The position numbers were made by a program, and so were the translations under genes. Under the pieces are notes generated by a model. That model was not told where the DNA came from. It made no database searches and worked only from the letters and a program-made list of their open reading frames with translations. A DNA stretch of 64,000 nt from an uncultured Eubacteriales bacterium (lineage in GTDB: Bacteria; Bacillota; Clostridia; Oscillospirales; CAG-272): the NCBI GenBank assembly GCA_934432725.1, contig CAKRZE010000010.1:1-64000 (forward strand), given 5' to 3'. Shown here piece after piece: positions 63,120 to 64,000 of the stretch (its first letter is position 1; the number at the start of each line of letters is the position of its first letter).

Positions 63120-64000
63120 ATGTCCGAAAAAAATACCGTGAAAAGAAGACGCGGTGACCGCAGAGACGGTTATCTGGTCCGCGACGCGGACACCATGCAC
63201 AAATTCATGCCCTTTCTGCTGCCCAACCGCTGCGACAACGAAGCCATGATGCAGGAGCAGATCGATCTTAGCGCCATCGAAGCATATCTGGAAAAGAAAA
63301 ACGAATCAAATCCCGCATTCCGCTATACGTTCTTTCACGTCATCTGTGCGGCTCTCGCCAGAACCATCGTTCTGCGTCCCAAAATGAACCGCTTCTATGC
63401 GGGAGACCGGCTCTATGAGCGGAACGAGATTGTTTTTTCCTTTGTCGTCAAGCGCCAGTTTCAGGATGACAGCTCGGAAGCGCTCGCCATGGTGAAAATC
63501 GACCCGGAAAGCGACATCCCTCCGCTGGAGCAGATCCATTCGCAGGTGGAAAAGATCGTTTTTTCCGTCAGAAAGAAGAATCAGATAGACGGAACGACCG
63601 ACAAGATGGGAACCCTTATGAAATGCCCGCGTCCGCTTCTGCGCTTTGTCATGCGGATGCTTCGCTGGCTGGATTACCACGGCTGGTATCCGAAAGCCAT
63701 GCAGCATGACGATCCGTACTATTCCACGGTATTCATTTCCAATCTCGGAAGCATCAAGATGAACGCCTCCTATCACCATCTGACAAACTGGGGAACCAAC
63801 TCCATCTTTCTGGTGGTCGGAGAAAAGAAGCTGACCCCGGTCTTCAGCCCGGACGGAAGCTATGCCATGCGCAACACCCTGCCGCTCGGCATCACAATCG
63901 ATGAGCGCATCGCGGACGGTTTGTACTTTGCAAACTCCATCCGCCTTCTGAAAAAGCTCCTTTCGGAGCCGGAGCTGCTGGACGCCCCCGTTTCCGAGCC
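63120..64000 (+). CDS. E2/chloramphenicol-acetyltransferase-like protein (partial, runs off right edge)
   Basis: At least 293 residues. Resembles the catalytic domain of 2-oxo acid dehydrogenase E2 (ISNLGSIKMNASYHH, LPLGITIDERIADGLYF). There is no lipoyl or peripheral-subunit domain before it. In the active-site motif DHRxxDG the catalytic His is Glu (E262: DERIADG), while the Asp and Gly are kept, so normal acyl transfer is doubtful. ATG follows AGGAGGC. Its stop codon is outside the window. Confidence 0.85.
   Translation, partial: MSEKNTVKRRRGDRRDGYLVRDADTMHKFMPFLLPNRCDNEAMMQEQIDLSAIEAYLEKKNESNPAFRYTFFHVICAALARTIVLRPKMNRFYAGDRLYERNEIVFSFVVKRQFQDDSSEALAMVKIDPESDIPPLEQIHSQVEKIVFSVRKKNQIDGTTDKMGTLMKCPRPLLRFVMRMLRWLDYHGWYPKAMQHDDPYYSTVFISNLGSIKMNASYHHLTNWGTNSIFLVVGEKKLTPVFSPDGSYAMRNTLPLGITIDERIADGLYFANSIRLLKKLLSEPELLDAPVSE

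Overview
The window looks like a chromosome segment of a spore-forming, Gram-positive, anaerobic Clostridia-type bacterium (Oscillospirales or Christensenellales-like; I cannot name the species). The reasons are the sporulation and germination genes (gpr, spoIIP, yqfC, yqfD, ylbJ, a DUF421/DUF4363 pair), the Firmicutes-type sigma-A promoters (TTGACA, 17 bp, TATAAT), intrinsic terminators, a minimal SufBC-like Fe-S system, acetate kinase, and a fairly GC-rich sequence. Most genes are on the minus strand and are housekeeping.

Layout. 0-2.2 kb: the start of an unrecognised minus-strand gene, tRNA-Pro(UGG), DUF421 and DUF4363 genes separated by a 7 x 16 bp tandem repeat. 2.1-12.6 kb (minus): radical-SAM pair (TIGR03960 + DUF2344), a large P-type-ATPase-like pseudoenzyme, rlmB, a zinc-ribbon gene with a candidate structured leader, a small sigma factor, DUF4364, and an orphan oligopeptide-binding lipoprotein. 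12.9-16.5 kb (plus): gpr, spoIIP and a small membrane protein. 16.4-31.2 kb (minus): a long row of HAD phosphatase, rnhB, rbgA, lepB, apgM, mutS2, recO, era, ybeY, phoH, yqfD and yqfC, interrupted by 350-620 bp GC-rich spacers. 31.2-39.7 kb (plus): ylbJ, a small Cys-rich protein, a yybP-ykoY manganese riboswitch with mntP and a Ca/Mn P-type ATPase, and a two-gene SMS-type Fe-S cluster system. 40.2-47.9 kb (minus): a heterodimeric ABC exporter with its MarR regulator, a MATE exporter and tmcAL. 48.1-49.3 kb: ackA, divergent from tmcAL with overlapping promoters. 49.5-49.9 kb: a 6 x 68 bp tandem array in the convergent ackA/yebC 3' region. 50-52.6 kb: yebC and argS. 52.9-55.8 kb: three tandem paralogous surface proteins with PPQTAD sorting-like tails, each with its own strong promoter and terminator. 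56.2-62.1 kb: an Lhr-like helicase and alaS. From 63.1 kb: a partial E2-type acyltransferase-like protein lacking the usual catalytic His.

The items most deserving follow-up are the P-type-ATPase-like pseudoenzyme, the three surface-protein paralogs, the tandem-repeat-bearing spacers (five independent arrays, two of them inside otherwise conserved gene rows), the structured leader before the zinc-ribbon gene, and the manganese and Fe-S modules. I see no CRISPR array, complete insertion sequence, phage or rRNA operon.
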